Origin: Lacimicrobium alkaliphilum
GTDB lineage: Bacteria; Pseudomonadota; Gammaproteobacteria; Enterobacterales; Alteromonadaceae
Length of the DNA stretch: 64,000 nt
Assembly (NCBI RefSeq): GCF_001466725.1
Contig: NZ_CP013650.1
Location: 3,472,001-3,536,000, forward strand
Direction of reading: 5' to 3'
Shown: one piece after another, positions 44,455-54,593 of the stretch
Layout of the letters: each line of letters starts with the position of its first letter
How positions within the stretch are numbered: position 1 is the first letter of the stretch
Position numbers and translations under genes: made by a program
The notes under the pieces: model-generated
Database searches by the model: none
What the model was told of the DNA's origin: nothing
The model's input: the letters and a program-made list of their open reading frames with translations, nothing else

Positions 44455-46101
44455 ATGAACAGCCTGACCCAATCTCCCAGCTGGAAAACACTCCAATCCC
44501 TGGCCGCCGAAATCAGCGGCCAGCATATGCGTAACTGGTTTGAACAGGATCCGAAACGGGCCGATAAATTCAGTATCGATGCCTGTGGTATCAGCCTGGA
44601 TTACTCAAAAAACCTGATCAATCAGCAGGTGATGGAAGGGCTGTTAGCGCTGGCAGACCAGCAACAGGTTGCAACCAAACGTGATGCCATGTTCGCCGGT
44701 GAAATCATCAACCACACCGAAGAACGCGCGGTACTGCATACCGCATTGCGTAACTTTTCCGGTAAGCCGGTGATGGTGGAAGGTGTGAATGTGATGCCTG
44801 AAGTGCTGGCCACTCAGGATAAAATGCGTGACTTTGTAGAGCGAATTCACGCAGGCGTACACAAAGGCTATACCGGCAAGGCACTGACAGAGATCGTCTG
44901 TATCGGTATCGGCGGTTCTTTCCTTGGCCCCAAAATCATGTCGGAAGCCCTTAAACCTTACTGGCATCAGGGCGTGAATGTACATTTTGTGGCCAATGTC
45001 GACGGCTGCCATATTCATGATGTGCTTGCAAAGCTCAATCATGAACAAACCCTGGTGGTGATGTCATCCAAATCCTTTACCACTCAGGAAACCCTGCAAA
45101 ATACTCTCACTGCTAAGGACTGGTTCCTTAAAGCCGGGGGCACACAGCAGGATATCGCCAGCCATTTTATCTGCGTGTCATCCAATATTAAGGCCGCCAC
45201 TGAATTTGGTATCGCCGAAGAGAATATCTTCCCGATGTGGGACTGGGTTGGCGGGCGCTATTCGCTGTGGTCGGCCATTGGCCTGCCCATCGCCCTGCGC
45301 TTAGGTTATGAAAACTATCGGGCACTGCTTGAGGGTGCCTATGAAATGGACTGCCATTTCCAACAGGCACCTGCAGAGCAAAATCTGCCGATAATTATGG
45401 CTCTGCTCGGCGTCTGGTATACCAACTTTTTTGGCGCTCAGAGCCATGTATTACTGCCCTACTACCATTATCTGCGCGGCTTTCCTGCCTATGTGCAACA
45501 GCTGGATATGGAAAGTAACGGTAAATGTATCGCCGGTGATAAAGAGCAGATTGATTACGCCACCGGCCCTGTGATCTGGGGTAGTGAAGGCACTAATGGC
45601 CAGCACAGCTTCCACCAGTTGATTCATCAGGGCAAGGTACTGATCCCGGCTGATTTTATGCTGCCGCTGCGGGTACCGAATCAGGATGACACCCACCACG
45701 CCATGCTCGCCTCAAACTGTTTTGGCCAGACTCAGGCGCTGATGCAGGGTAAAACCTTCGAAGAAGCCTATGCCGATCTGGACGGACAGGGCCTCAGCGA
45801 TGACAAACGCCAGTCTCTGGCCCATCATAAAACCATGCCTGGCAACAAACCCAGCAATACCCTGCTGTTTGAACAGCTGGATCCGAAAACCCTGGGTGCA
45901 CTGGTAGCCCTTTATGAACACAAAGTCTTTGTACAGGGCGCTATCTGGGGCGTAAATTCCTTCGACCAGTGGGGTGTAGAGCTGGGCAAGGTACTGGGTA
46001 ATCAGGTGCTGGATAAGATTCAGAACACCACAGAGCCACTGGACTCAGACGCCTCCACCAATGCACTGATTCAACGCTTCAGGCAGGCTCTGGAGAAGTA
46101 A
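44455..46101 (+). CDS. pgi: glucose-6-phosphate isomerase
   Basis: A 548-residue enzyme that interconverts glucose 6-phosphate and fructose 6-phosphate. Signatures visible are [86 protein letters not shown] and [20 protein letters not shown]. Length matches E. coli Pgi (549). It follows tal in the same direction and ends at a strong terminator. Confidence 0.97.
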   Translation: MNSLTQSPSWKTLQSLAAEISGQHMRNWFEQDPKRADKFSIDACGISLDYSKNLINQQVMEGLLALADQQQVATKRDAMFAGEIINHTEERAVLHTALRNFSGKPVMVEGVNVMPEVLATQDKMRDFVERIHAGVHKGYTGKALTEIVCIGIGGSFLGPKIMSEALKPYWHQGVNVHFVANVDGCHIHDVLAKLNHEQTLVVMSSKSFTTQETLQNTLTAKDWFLKAGGTQQDIASHFICVSSNIKAATEFGIAEENIFPMWDWVGGRYSLWSAIGLPIALRLGYENYRALLEGAYEMDCHFQQAPAEQNLPIIMALLGVWYTNFFGAQSHVLLPYYHYLRGFPAYVQQLDMESNGKCIAGDKEQIDYATGPVIWGSEGTNGQHSFHQLIHQGKVLIPADFMLPLRVPNQDDTHHAMLASNCFGQTQALMQGKTFEEAYADLDGQGLSDDKRQSLAHHKTMPGNKPSNTLLFEQLDPKTLGALVALYEHKVFVQGAIWGVNSFDQWGVELGKVLGNQVLDKIQNTTEPLDSDASTNALIQRFRQALEK

Positions 46102-46119
46102 CCAAGAGATTCACAGAAC

Positions 46120-46145
46120 AAGGGCACTAATCAGTGCCCTTTTTT
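46120..46145. terminator. terminator after pgi
   Basis: Perfect 9-bp stem AAGGGCACT / AGTGCCCTT with loop AATC and a six-T run (46140-46145). It also lies at the 3' end of the convergent membrane-protein gene. Confidence 0.93.
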
Positions 46146-46150
46146 GTGTA

Positions 46151-46903
46151 TTAGTCAGGATGGTAATCGATATGGTATCCGGCTTTTCTTACAAAGGGAC
46201 GTAACTGAGGCGACTCAGTGCCAGGTTCGCTCCCCGGCAGAACGATCCAGCCATCACTGGAGATATTCTCAGGGCGGCGCATGGCGTAAATCGTCCCCTG
46301 TTCAGATAATTTTCTCAGGGTCTCAGCCGTCAATGAGAGGGTATAGCGGGAATAAAAGCTGCGCTGCATGGCGGCATCGGCTTTAAAGTGACGCCAGGGG
46401 GAAACCTGCTGATTGTGATAAATATTACCCACCCGCAACAGAAGTTGTTCTCCATCGACTTCTATTACCCGCAAGCTGGTAAAGGGATACTTCAAATCTG
46501 TATCTGTTTTAAGCTCCCGCATATCGGCAAAGTAGAAATCATCCACCTTTGGCTGCGCCAGCATACGCTGCACCCGTTGTTCATCGCTGGCCTGCACTTG
46601 CCAGTACCAGAAACCGGCTAACAACAACAGCAGTAACCCCAGATTTTTACTCAGCCAATGCAGCAACCAGGGCACTAAAAATGCCCCCCGATACTGCCAC
46701 GGCTGGCGCAATGCAAAATGCCAGTCACAGTCCCGGCAACGCCCTTCAGCGCTGAGTGACAGCGCAATTATTGGCAACTCAATCAGCCCAAGCATCACAA
46801 AAGGCGCGGTGCCCTTCGCCATCAATGAAGATCTATTACATTCAGGGCAATGGCGCGATGTGTACCAACAGATATTATGCTCTTGTTTGTGTATCAAAGG
46901 CAC
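46151..46903 (-). CDS. membrane protein with N-terminal zinc ribbon, function unknown
   Basis: A 250-residue protein. Two Cys pairs near the start (CPEC at about 19-22 and CRDC at about 56-59) suggest a zinc ribbon split by a hydrophobic stretch (about 32-50); a strong membrane helix follows at about 84-102. The rest (about 105-250) is a soluble, probably periplasmic domain with no recognised motif. It is a stand-alone gene converging with pgi. Confidence 0.7.
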   Translation of the reverse strand: MPLIHKQEHNICWYTSRHCPECNRSSLMAKGTAPFVMLGLIELPIIALSLSAEGRCRDCDWHFALRQPWQYRGAFLVPWLLHWLSKNLGLLLLLLAGFWYWQVQASDEQRVQRMLAQPKVDDFYFADMRELKTDTDLKYPFTSLRVIEVDGEQLLLRVGNIYHNQQVSPWRHFKADAAMQRSFYSRYTLSLTAETLRKLSEQGTIYAMRRPENISSDGWIVLPGSEPGTESPQLRPFVRKAGYHIDYHPD

Positions 46904-47056
46904 AACGATACTCCTTATGCGTTGTTCATCCCTTTTAGCAGGGCATGCTGCGTGTAGTGCTCTACGAATGTTTCTTGCATCAGAATCAGAAAACAGAAGC
47001 CCAGATAGTGCGGCTTCCGCGCAATCAGAAACAGGTTACTGATAACTTTATATAAA

Positions 47057-48367
47057 TCATCTCCGGGGCTCGAAGGGATTTCTGATCTTTAATAATGTTT
47101 CTTTATAAGGAGAATTAGCTGCAAAGTCCTCTGCCTTGTCTGGGTTGTTCATCGTCAATCCACGATATACCGCTTTGGATGCTTCCAGCCTTTTTGCCTC
47201 ATCCTGAATCTGCGCTATCTGACTAATAGCAAAGTCAGGATGCTGAAATACACTACGCCCGATCATAGTCTTCAGGGCGCTGTCTCTGTCACTGATATCA
47301 GACTTATCCAGCCAGTTAATACCAGCCTCAGGGTCATTAAAAGCAAAAGCTTCCATAACCTCGTTAATACGCTGCTGATAATCCGCAAGGGTAGTTTGAT
47401 GAATGTACCAGTCCGCAGCCTCAGCCCTATCCGTCTGATTACCCCTCATCCAGTTCAGCATGACAGTTTGCTGCAGCCGCTCACTGTTTAAGGTACTCGC
47501 GGTCAACCAGTGACTTGCACTATGCGGATCCTCCCGTGTCCATTCTGCGAGAATATGCCGTGTGACTTCCTTGCGGTCCTGTAAACGAGCTACATCAATA
47601 AGCTCGATATATTCATGACCTTCACTCAGGTTACTGGTAATACCGTGTACGGCTCTTCCTATTTCATTGCGGGACAATGTGAGACTATCGAGCTTGTCCA
47701 TAGCATCATATCGGTCCTGCGTTGCCAGCCCTTTGAACAAGCTGGAAACCAATCTTCCTCCATAACGGGAATAAGCCTCTTTATTCTTAACAAACCAGTC
47801 ATAAGCTGACTGTGAGTCCTGTTCTGACCAATCAGACATAATTTCGACAGCGGGAGAGAGCCTAAACAGAGGGTTCTCGACATTTCGGTGCAGATAAGCC
47901 ATCGCCTCCTGCGGATTGAATTTGCTGTACCGCACTAGTAACATCTCCAGTAAGGCCCGATTTTCACGCGTACCTGCCAGCGGTTCAAATCTCAGCAATG
48001 CCTCCAGCAACTGCGTTTCATTCAATTGGCTGATGGCATTGAAAGCTTCACCTAGCTGCCCGTAGTTCGCCTGCTCACCATCTTCAGAAGCAAGAACCTG
48101 CTGCAATCGATCAACCAGAGCCTGAACATTAAGATTATCGGCAGACGATTCGCCTTTTAATGTCAGCTGTTCGTTGTCAACCGACAAGATATCGAAAGCA
48201 ACAACGCTGTCGTTCGCGGATTGTGCAGCAGGAGACCCGGCAAAATGTAACTCAGCGCCAGACTCAGCAGGGGATATGTTGTGACGATCAGGAAAGGGAA
48301 AAACTACACCCGCAGTATAAGCAGCAACCAGACTGACAGCCCAGAGAACAAGAGTACGTTTATTCAC
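47057..48367 (-). CDS. secreted or membrane-anchored repeat protein, function unknown
   Basis: A 436-residue protein with an N-terminal signal or anchor helix (about residues 4-22, TLVLWAVSLVAAYTAGVVF). The body is all-helical with a loose recurring pattern of a tryptophan, a DP-containing turn and another WL (for example AEWTREDPHSASHWL, AFNDPEAGINWLDK), suggesting helical solenoid repeats of about 30-35 residues. I know no named family with certainty. GTG at 48367 has GGAG nine bases upstream; a TTG two codons earlier is the alternative. The 3' end lies 153 bases from the previous gene. Confidence 0.7.
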   Translation of the reverse strand: MNKRTLVLWAVSLVAAYTAGVVFPFPDRHNISPAESGAELHFAGSPAAQSANDSVVAFDILSVDNEQLTLKGESSADNLNVQALVDRLQQVLASEDGEQANYGQLGEAFNAISQLNETQLLEALLRFEPLAGTRENRALLEMLLVRYSKFNPQEAMAYLHRNVENPLFRLSPAVEIMSDWSEQDSQSAYDWFVKNKEAYSRYGGRLVSSLFKGLATQDRYDAMDKLDSLTLSRNEIGRAVHGITSNLSEGHEYIELIDVARLQDRKEVTRHILAEWTREDPHSASHWLTASTLNSERLQQTVMLNWMRGNQTDRAEAADWYIHQTTLADYQQRINEVMEAFAFNDPEAGINWLDKSDISDRDSALKTMIGRSVFQHPDFAISQIAQIQDEAKRLEASKAVYRGLTMNNPDKAEDFAANSPYKETLLKIRNPFEPRR

Positions 48368-48462
48368 AACCAAAGACTCCGTTTCGGTATTTTAAACTAC
48401 TATGACATGAGCTCCAGGCAGGTTCAAATTAGCTCACAAAGATGCCTGCACCGCGCAAATAT

Positions 48463-49299
48463 CTAATGTCTGGCTAACCTGACTCTCGCCGGGTAATAGC
48501 AGATATCCAGTTTGCCGTTGCCTTTGTATTTAAAAAACGGGTTGTCCATGCTGCGGCCCTGATCCAGACGGGTTTGCATGGCCTCTGAATCTGTGTGCTG
48601 AACCTGCAGTTTTAGCCGCTCTGTTTCGGGGAGTTGACTGGCCAGCTGTGCCGTTAGAATTTTGCCCCGCTGTTCAGGGTTTTCAATCACACCGGAGTTC
48701 ACCATGGCATCACCTCTTGGCAGTGCCTGAATATATTCCATACCATAAAGCACCCGGCCAAAAACACTCATGTTGCGATCCAGATGGCGCGGCGCCTGGC
48801 CAATTACTATGTAGAAATCTGTGGTGGCGCTGTCGGCCTCAATCGAGCGGGCCATGGCCACCGTGCCGGGGCAATGTATCAACCATTGCTGAGAGGTTTT
48901 TGGATCACGACCAGCAGCAAAGCCATTAATATAGCCTGTCTGCGGCGCAAAAAAATCCGGCTCCTGCAACAGCTGAAATCCGGAATCTGCAGAGGCTGAA
49001 CGGGTAAACTCTGCCTTTAGCGGTGCTTTAAATTCAGAGGCCTTATTGCCGGCCATATCCCCGCCCTGGGCCACAAAACCCTCGATGACACGATAGAAAT
49101 CCAGACCATCATAAAAGCCTTCATCCACCAGTTGCTTAAACTGCTTAACATGCTCGGGCGCCATAAAGGGAGCCAGCTCTATTACCACAGTGCCGGATTC
49201 AAGTTGCAGATAAACCAGATTCTCCGGCTCAGGGGTGCGCCATTCACTGGCCTGCGCCAGAGCAGAGAATAAAGAGTAAAGTAACAGGGCGTATTTCAT
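48463..49299 (-). CDS. periplasmic cyclophilin-type peptidyl-prolyl isomerase
   Basis: A 278-residue exported protein with a signal peptide (about 1-17, ending AQA-SE). The cyclophilin domain shows VYLQLESGTVVIELAPFMAP, HVKQFKQLVDEGFYDGLDFY, RVIEGFVAQGGD and MSVFGRVLYGMEYIQALPRG. The N- and C-terminal extensions are longer than in PpiA. It likely speeds proline isomerisation in periplasmic or outer-membrane protein folding. The start at 49299 opens the signal peptide; upstream in-frame sequence would delay it. The ribosome site is weak. Confidence 0.9.
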   Translation of the reverse strand: MKYALLLYSLFSALAQASEWRTPEPENLVYLQLESGTVVIELAPFMAPEHVKQFKQLVDEGFYDGLDFYRVIEGFVAQGGDMAGNKASEFKAPLKAEFTRSASADSGFQLLQEPDFFAPQTGYINGFAAGRDPKTSQQWLIHCPGTVAMARSIEADSATTDFYIVIGQAPRHLDRNMSVFGRVLYGMEYIQALPRGDAMVNSGVIENPEQRGKILTAQLASQLPETERLKLQVQHTDSEAMQTRLDQGRSMDNPFFKYKGNGKLDICYYPARVRLARH

Positions 49300-49379
49300 A
49301 TTGTTGGTCTTTATTGTTATTGACGGGCCATCATACAAAGGGCCTTGGATAAAAACCAGATAAGCACACAACAAACAAA

Positions 49380-49616
49380 AGGCACTGGATTCCGGCTAAC
49401 TACATGCCGGAATGACCGTCTGTCATGCCCGAGCGTTGTTATCGGGCATCCAGTGATCTTGGAAGATGCGAAATTAACCACGGAGGCACAAAGAACACAG
49501 AGGTAAAATGGTTCAATGTCCTTTATTTCTCCGTGGTCTGTTTTTTTCCCAGAGGCGCAGGAATACCAACAACCTGCTTAGTTCTCCCTCTGCGACTTTG
49601 CGCCTCTGCGAGATCA
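49380..49616. repeat. composite palindromic repeat island 6
   Basis: Fills the gap of about 320 bases between the cyclophilin and NYN genes. Units: GGCACTGGATTCCGGCTAAC with GCCGGAATGACC and a second arm ATCGGGCATCCAGTGATC (49380-49457); AACCACGGAGGCACAAAGA with a right arm CTCCGTGGTC (49473-49540); and CCCAGAGGCGCAGGAA with TTTGCGCCTCTGCGAGATCA (49548-49616), which ends six bases before the NYN stop codon. No gene is seen. Confidence 0.85.
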
Positions 49617-49622
49617 TGCTTT

Positions 49623-50102
49623 TCAGAGCAGCAACTCACCCTCAACAGGAATAAACTGAGTGGCGGCATTGATCAGTGCTGCAGCGGTCAGTTTGGGTAC
49701 GCCATACACCTCAACCCTGCAGCCATATTTTTGCTGAATTCGCTCCGCTAGTATGGCAAAGTCACCATCGCCGGAGGCCAGCACCACCGTATCCACCTGG
49801 TCGGCATAATCCATGGCATCAAGAGTTATCCCCACATCCCAGTCACCTTTGGCGGAGCCGTCGGCGCGCTGGATAAAAGGTTTCAGGCGCAGCTCAAAAC
49901 CAATGGCGCGCAGGATATTCTGGAACTGGCGCTGTTTTTGATCGCCCCTGTCAATGGCATAGGCAAAGGCCTTTACCACCTTCCGCCCTGCAGTGGCCTG
50001 AGCCCAGAACTGGTTGTAATCAAAGTTACGGGAACAGGCATCCCGGGTGGTGTAATACAGATTCTGTACATCGGCCAGAATCAGTACTTTTTCTTCAGCC
50101 AT
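49623..50102 (-). CDS. NYN domain protein (LabA/DUF88 family)
   Basis: A 159-residue PIN-like nuclease-fold protein. The acidic active-site pattern is visible: D11 in VLILADVQNLYY, the WDVGITLDAMDYA segment and ASGDGDFAILAERI. NYN proteins are thought to cut or process RNA, but the substrate is unknown here. It overlaps the GNAT gene by one base and lies downstream of it, so they are probably co-transcribed. Confidence 0.9.
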   Translation of the reverse strand: MAEEKVLILADVQNLYYTTRDACSRNFDYNQFWAQATAGRKVVKAFAYAIDRGDQKQRQFQNILRAIGFELRLKPFIQRADGSAKGDWDVGITLDAMDYADQVDTVVLASGDGDFAILAERIQQKYGCRVEVYGVPKLTAAALINAATQFIPVEGELLL

Positions 50103-50515
50103 CAGAGTTCCTTAATCATAAAATGCTTAGCGCCGGTCAGAGGGTAATGTTGTTGAGTCCATTGCACCTTATAGCCAAGCTTTTCATAAAAGGGCTTAGC
50201 CTGAATATCGAGGGTGTCGAGCAGGCAGAACTTGCAGCCGCGGGCTTTGGCTTTACTTTCGATCGCTTTCAGGAGCTGACTGCCTAAGCGCTTGCCCCTC
50301 TGGCTTTCATCCACCCACAGGGTTTTAAGCTGCAGCCAGTTACCAAACGATTCACCAGCGGCACCGGCAATAATTTTATTCTGCTCATCACGTATAACCG
50401 CAGCAATACTCTGTCGCTGATTCAGCTCCCGGTGAGCGCGGTTAAAATCAACAATCTGTTGATGTAAAAAGTCTGTCAGTTCAGCAGAGGGAGAATCTTC
50501 GATTTCTATTTTCAT
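50102..50515 (-). CDS. GNAT family N-acetyltransferase
   Basis: A 137-residue acetyl-CoA-dependent acetyltransferase. The acetyl-CoA loop is WVDESQRGKRLGSQLLKAIE, followed by CKFCLLDTLDIQAKPFYEKL and the terminal strand. The substrate is unknown. Its stop codon overlaps the NYN gene start by one base. Confidence 0.9.
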   Translation of the reverse strand: MKIEIEDSPSAELTDFLHQQIVDFNRAHRELNQRQSIAAVIRDEQNKIIAGAAGESFGNWLQLKTLWVDESQRGKRLGSQLLKAIESKAKARGCKFCLLDTLDIQAKPFYEKLGYKVQWTQQHYPLTGAKHFMIKEL

Positions 50516-50579
50516 CTTCAGGACTGGATAAAAGCGAGTGGCACAAGCCTAAGGCCTTAAGATAACAGGATGCAAGCAA

Positions 50580-51965
50580 CTATTTATCCAGATGGCAGGG
50601 CAGGGTTAAGGTAAAAGTAGTGCCTTGTTGCGGCTGTGACTTGGCATCCAGCGAACCCTTCAGCTTGGCCGTGGCCAGATTGTAACTGATAGACAGACCC
50701 AGACCTGAGCCACCTTTACCACGGCGGGTAGTAAAAAAGGGCTGGAAAATATTTTTCAGTATCCCGGCAGACATGCCACTGCCATTGTCCTTAAAGGCAA
50801 TCACTGCATGCTCATTATTCTGGTGCTGCTGGCGCTGTACTTCGATCAACAGTTCATTTTTGTCATTGTTTTCACTAAAAGCATGCAGGCAGGCGTTATT
50901 AGTCAGATTGGTGAGAATCTGGGCCAGGGCACCGGGATAGCTGTACATTGAGATCTTATCCTCAGCGCGCAACCAGTAATTTACCTGATTTTTTTTCAGC
51001 ATTGGCAATAAGCTCGACATTACCACCTGAATATACTCACCCAACTCAAATCGGGTCAGCGCCAGGCTGTGCTGATCCACTGCGGTTTTCTTAAAGTTCT
51101 GCACCAGCTCTGCCGCTCTGTCCAGATTAAGCGTTACCAAGTCCAGGCTTTGATCCATGCTGTCCATATGCTGATCAAGCGCGCTGCGGGTGAGCCGGTT
51201 ATCGCCTATTTTTGCCCTTAACTGGGTCAGCAAATGCTGACAATGACTGGCGCCGGTCACAGCGATACCTAAAGGCGTATTCACTTCATGGGCAACTCCG
51301 GATACCAGACTGCCGAGTGACGCCATTTTTTCATTTTCGATTAGCTGCTTCTGGGCCTGTTTCAGGGAGTCCAGAGTCTGTTCAAGGCTTGAGGTGCGCT
51401 CCTGTACCAGTTTTTCCAGTGAGGCATTGGTTTCTTCAAGTTGTCTGGCATAGTCGTTGCGTTCTTTGGCACTGATGGCCCGCCCTACTAAATCGGCCAT
51501 GGCCGCAGCAAAGCTCTGTTCGTCCTGGCTCCAGATTTTCTCACCGCCTATATGCTCACAACAGACAATGCCCACCATTTTACCGCGGTGGCGTATGGGA
51601 ACATCCAGCATGGCTCCTATCCCCATAGGCTTTAAGTACACATCAGCAAAGGCTTTTGTAGCAGGATCAGTCAGCGCATCGCAGGCGGCGATTGTACGCT
51701 CCGTATCCAGCGCCTTAAAATACTGCGGGAATTTCTTGCGGGTGAGAACGATATTTTCGTCGCGGGTCTGATGGAACAGATCAATGACCAGATTACAGCG
51801 AATACCTCCGGCCTGTTTATCCAGCATCCACACACCGGCCCGCTGGATCTGCAGGCCACGCAGCAGTGAGTTGATAATCAGCTCCTCTGCCTGCTGCATG
51901 TCACCCAAATCAATAAGCCTGGATTTTGATACTTCCAGTAACAGATTTTCCAGTTCTGTCTGCAT
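50580..51965 (-). CDS. GAF-domain sensor histidine kinase
   Basis: A 461-residue cytoplasmic kinase. An N-terminal GAF sensor domain covers about residues 15-165, a coiled coil about 170-215, and the phosphoacceptor box is SLGSLVSGVAHEVNTPLGIA (H226). The HATPase domain has the N box ILTNLTNNACLHAFSEN, the G1 box FKDNGSGMSAGIL and GGSGLGLSISYNLA. No membrane helix is present, and no response regulator gene is adjacent; the CheY-like gene at 58211 is a possible but unproven partner. The signal is unknown. Confidence 0.92.
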   Translation of the reverse strand: MQTELENLLLEVSKSRLIDLGDMQQAEELIINSLLRGLQIQRAGVWMLDKQAGGIRCNLVIDLFHQTRDENIVLTRKKFPQYFKALDTERTIAACDALTDPATKAFADVYLKPMGIGAMLDVPIRHRGKMVGIVCCEHIGGEKIWSQDEQSFAAAMADLVGRAISAKERNDYARQLEETNASLEKLVQERTSSLEQTLDSLKQAQKQLIENEKMASLGSLVSGVAHEVNTPLGIAVTGASHCQHLLTQLRAKIGDNRLTRSALDQHMDSMDQSLDLVTLNLDRAAELVQNFKKTAVDQHSLALTRFELGEYIQVVMSSLLPMLKKNQVNYWLRAEDKISMYSYPGALAQILTNLTNNACLHAFSENNDKNELLIEVQRQQHQNNEHAVIAFKDNGSGMSAGILKNIFQPFFTTRRGKGGSGLGLSISYNLATAKLKGSLDAKSQPQQGTTFTLTLPCHLDK

Positions 51966-52317
51966 CCCCTTGCCACTTCTGTTGTCAGTTCCGACTGGTT
52001 ATAAGCCAGCCAACATTTTAATCCTAATGCATAGCGAACACTTTGGTAAGGATTTTGCTGTAATTACTACGGCTACATCCCCAAAAGGGTTCGGCAAAGG
52101 AGCAAATAATCCCGGATAAAGTGCTCAAACAGAAATAAAGAGTCAATGTCATAAAAGCTTCAAATTTTGTTAATAAAAAGTAAAGAAAGCTGTTCTACTT
52201 TAACTTTGCTTATGGTATATCTTGACTGTCGACATGGTGAATCCCGCACACAGAACAGTGCAAACAAGGGACAGCCTGTTGATGCTCGATGCGCTAAAAC
52301 AACGAAGGAGATCTCAC
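51966..52317. other. intergenic region upstream of the DUF3545 gene
   Basis: About 350 bases between the divergent GAF kinase and DUF3545 genes. It is A/T-rich around 52140-52225 and probably holds both promoters, but no hexamers or operators can be assigned with confidence. A longer reading frame from 52222 into the DUF3545 gene is judged not to be used, since its ribosome site lies at 52305. Confidence 0.4.
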
Positions 52318-52494
52318 GTGGATCAGTCAGATTTGATGTCTATGCTCGACTTAGAGTCCCGTCCCGTTAAGAACAAAAGCAAAAAACGCAAATGGAGAGA
52401 GATCGAAGCCATACAGGATCAATACCGGCTTCGCAAAGAACTGGCAGATATGGACGTACTGCTGGATTATGAATTAAGCGAACTCGATGCCTGA
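52318..52494 (+). CDS. DUF3545 family small protein
   Basis: A 58-residue basic protein starting MDQSDLMSMLDLESRPVKNK and containing the family core KKRKWREIEAIQDQYRLRKE. DUF3545 is a small family of Alteromonadales and Vibrionales with unknown function. The GTG start at 52318 has a perfect AAGGAG seven bases upstream. It stands alone and is closed by a strong terminator. Confidence 0.9.
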   Translation: MDQSDLMSMLDLESRPVKNKSKKRKWREIEAIQDQYRLRKELADMDVLLDYELSELDA

Positions 52495-52499
52495 CCTTT

Positions 52500-52528
52500 A
52501 ACAACGCCCTGCCATGCAGGGCGTTGTT
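52500..52528 (+). terminator. terminator after the DUF3545 gene
   Basis: An 11-bp perfect stem (CAACGCCCTGC / GCAGGGCGTTG, loop CAT) extended by A/T pairs and followed by a T-rich stretch (TTGTTTG). Confidence 0.88.
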
Positions 52529-52563
52529 GTTTGTGGTTATAGCCACCAGTCGATAACCGTTTT

Positions 52564-52632
52564 GTAGCCCGTGATGCAGCGCAGATGAATCCTGGGGATA
52601 CCCGCAATCCGCTGCGCTCCTTGCAGGCTATG
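52564..52632. repeat. palindromic repeat (GTAGCCCG family)
   Basis: A degenerate copy with left arm GTAGCCCGTGATGCAGCGCA and right arm reading CGCAATCCGCTGCGCTCC, ending GCAGGCTATGC. It lies just past the ung stop codon. Related copies are at 6276-6343 and 9742-9825. Confidence 0.75.
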
Positions 52633-52651
52633 CTGCTGTGGTGACCCGCTT

Positions 52652-53311
52652 TTAGTCTAAGCGCCAGTCGATAGCAGCCTTACCCTGCTGTTGGAGATAG
52701 GTATTGGCCTGGGAAAAGTGCCCACAACCAAGAAAACCTCTGTGCGCAGATAAGGGAGAGGGATGGGGCGCACTGAGCACAAGATGCCGTTGACGGTCCA
52801 CTATACTGCCCTTTTTTTGTGCATGGCTGCCCCATAAAAGGAATACCACGCCCTGTGTATGGCGGTTAATCTGTTCAATCACCTTATCGGTAAAGGTTTC
52901 CCAGCCAATTTTGGCATGAGAGTGGGCCTGCCCCTGCTCTACTGTCAGTACCGTGTTGAGTAGCAACACGCCCTGCTCCGCCCAATGTTGCAGGCAACCA
53001 TGTTGGGGAACAGTAAATTCAGCAATGTCCCGGGCCAGTTCTTTGTAGATATTGACCAGCGACGGCGGCGGCTTGATACCGGGCTGCACCGAAAAGCACA
53101 GGCCATGGGCCTGATTCGGGCCATGGTAAGGGTCCTGGCCGAGAATGACCACTTTAAGATCGGCTAAGGCCGTGTATTTAAAGGCATTAAATACATCCTC
53201 ACGGGGCGGATAAATGGTTTTACCCGCCTCACGCTCGGCCTGCACAAAACTTAAAATCTTCTGAAAATAGGGCTGCTGCTTTTCTTCACCCAGTAATACC
53301 TGCCAGTCCAT
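52652..53311 (-). CDS. ung: uracil-DNA glycosylase
   Basis: A 219-residue DNA repair enzyme that removes uracil. The water-activating loop GQDPYHG is present, as are [33 protein letters not shown] and the DNA-intercalating [18 protein letters not shown]. Its start overlaps the thrC stop by one base (TGATG), so it is translationally coupled to the threonine operon, an unusual location for a repair gene. Confidence 0.96.
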   Translation of the reverse strand: MDWQVLLGEEKQQPYFQKILSFVQAEREAGKTIYPPREDVFNAFKYTALADLKVVILGQDPYHGPNQAHGLCFSVQPGIKPPPSLVNIYKELARDIAEFTVPQHGCLQHWAEQGVLLLNTVLTVEQGQAHSHAKIGWETFTDKVIEQINRHTQGVVFLLWGSHAQKKGSIVDRQRHLVLSAPHPSPLSAHRGFLGCGHFSQANTYLQQQGKAAIDWRLD

Positions 53312-54591
53312 CAGCCCAAAACCAGTTTATACAGATGCTGTTTCAGCAACTCGTAGTCACAGGCCAGGGTTTCAGACAAGCCTTCTTTACTGGCACATTC
53401 TGCCAGTTCAGGCGGCAGGCTGATGGGCTGGCCGAGCACATTTTCCACCGTATCGCGGAATTTGGCCGGATGAGCCGTACCCAGGAAGATGCCGGTCTGA
53501 CCTGGCTCAAGTACTCTTTCCAGTGCTTTATAAGCCACACCGGCATGGGGTTCACTGACATAACCCAATGTCGCCAGCTGGCGCATAGCCAGTTGAGTAT
53601 ATTGCTCGTCCACAGTATCGGCACTGAGAATGGCCTTATCCAGATAACCAAATTCAAACAACGCCTCGATGCGGGGCCAGTTATTTGGCTGGCTCACATC
53701 CATGGCATTAGACAATGTCGCCACCGTCGGATTCGGCGCCCATTCACCGTTTTTAAGATAGCGCGGTACCGTATCGTTAAGATTGGTAGAAGCCACAAAG
53801 CGCTCAACCGGCAGGCCCAGTACTTTAGCGAACATGCCCGCAGTCAGATTACCGAAATTACCACTGGGCACAGAGAACACCAGATTAGAACGATCTTCAA
53901 GCTGGGCCACGGCTTCGAAGTAATAACAAATCTGCGCCATCAGGCGGCTGATATTAATCGAATTGGCCGAGTTTAAATGCAGTGCCTTGCGTGCCTCATC
54001 ATCATTAAAGGTGCTCTTAACCAGTTGCTGACACTGATCGAAATCACCCTCAATAGCGACAGTGTGAATATTACCGCCTAAGGTGGTAAACAGCTTTTCC
54101 TGCAAGGTACTAATCTTGCCTTCAGGATAGAGGATCACCACCTGAATATTGTCCAGCCCGTGAAAGGCGTGAGCCACAGCGGCACCGGTATCACCTGAAG
54201 TCGCGGTCAGTATGGTGATTTTCTCACCCTTAGCCACCTGTGCCAGGCACTGGGCCATAAAGCGTGCACCAAAATCCTTAAACGCCAGTGTCGGGCCGTG
54301 GAACAACTCCAGGCAGTACACATTGTCATCGACCTTGGCCAGCGGTGCGGGGAAATTAAACGCCTCGGCGACCATTTCCCCCAGCCTGTCCAGCGGGATT
54401 TCGTCGCCAATCAGCCGGTGCAGGATCTGCGTGCTGCGCTCGGCCAGCGGCATTGCCAGTAAATCGTCAATATCGTCAAAGACCGGCAATTGAGCGGGGA
54501 AAAACAAGCCCTGATTCTGGCCCAGGCCTTGTTTAACGGCCTGGCTGAAACTGACCTTCTCATCAGGTTGCTTTAAATTGAAAAGTTGCAA
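53311..54591 (-). CDS. thrC: threonine synthase
   Basis: A 426-residue PLP enzyme that makes threonine from O-phosphohomoserine. The PLP lysine lies in [16 protein letters not shown]; other conserved parts are [33 protein letters not shown] and [13 protein letters not shown]. The start is TTG at 54591 (MQLFNLKQ), matching the E. coli N-terminus, with AGGTGT upstream inside the thrB end; only two bases separate it from the thrB stop. Last biosynthetic gene of thrABC. Confidence 0.95.
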   Translation of the reverse strand: MQLFNLKQPDEKVSFSQAVKQGLGQNQGLFFPAQLPVFDDIDDLLAMPLAERSTQILHRLIGDEIPLDRLGEMVAEAFNFPAPLAKVDDNVYCLELFHGPTLAFKDFGARFMAQCLAQVAKGEKITILTATSGDTGAAVAHAFHGLDNIQVVILYPEGKISTLQEKLFTTLGGNIHTVAIEGDFDQCQQLVKSTFNDDEARKALHLNSANSINISRLMAQICYYFEAVAQLEDRSNLVFSVPSGNFGNLTAGMFAKVLGLPVERFVASTNLNDTVPRYLKNGEWAPNPTVATLSNAMDVSQPNNWPRIEALFEFGYLDKAILSADTVDEQYTQLAMRQLATLGYVSEPHAGVAYKALERVLEPGQTGIFLGTAHPAKFRDTVENVLGQPISLPPELAECASKEGLSETLACDYELLKQHLYKLVLG

Positions 54592-54593
54592 AC

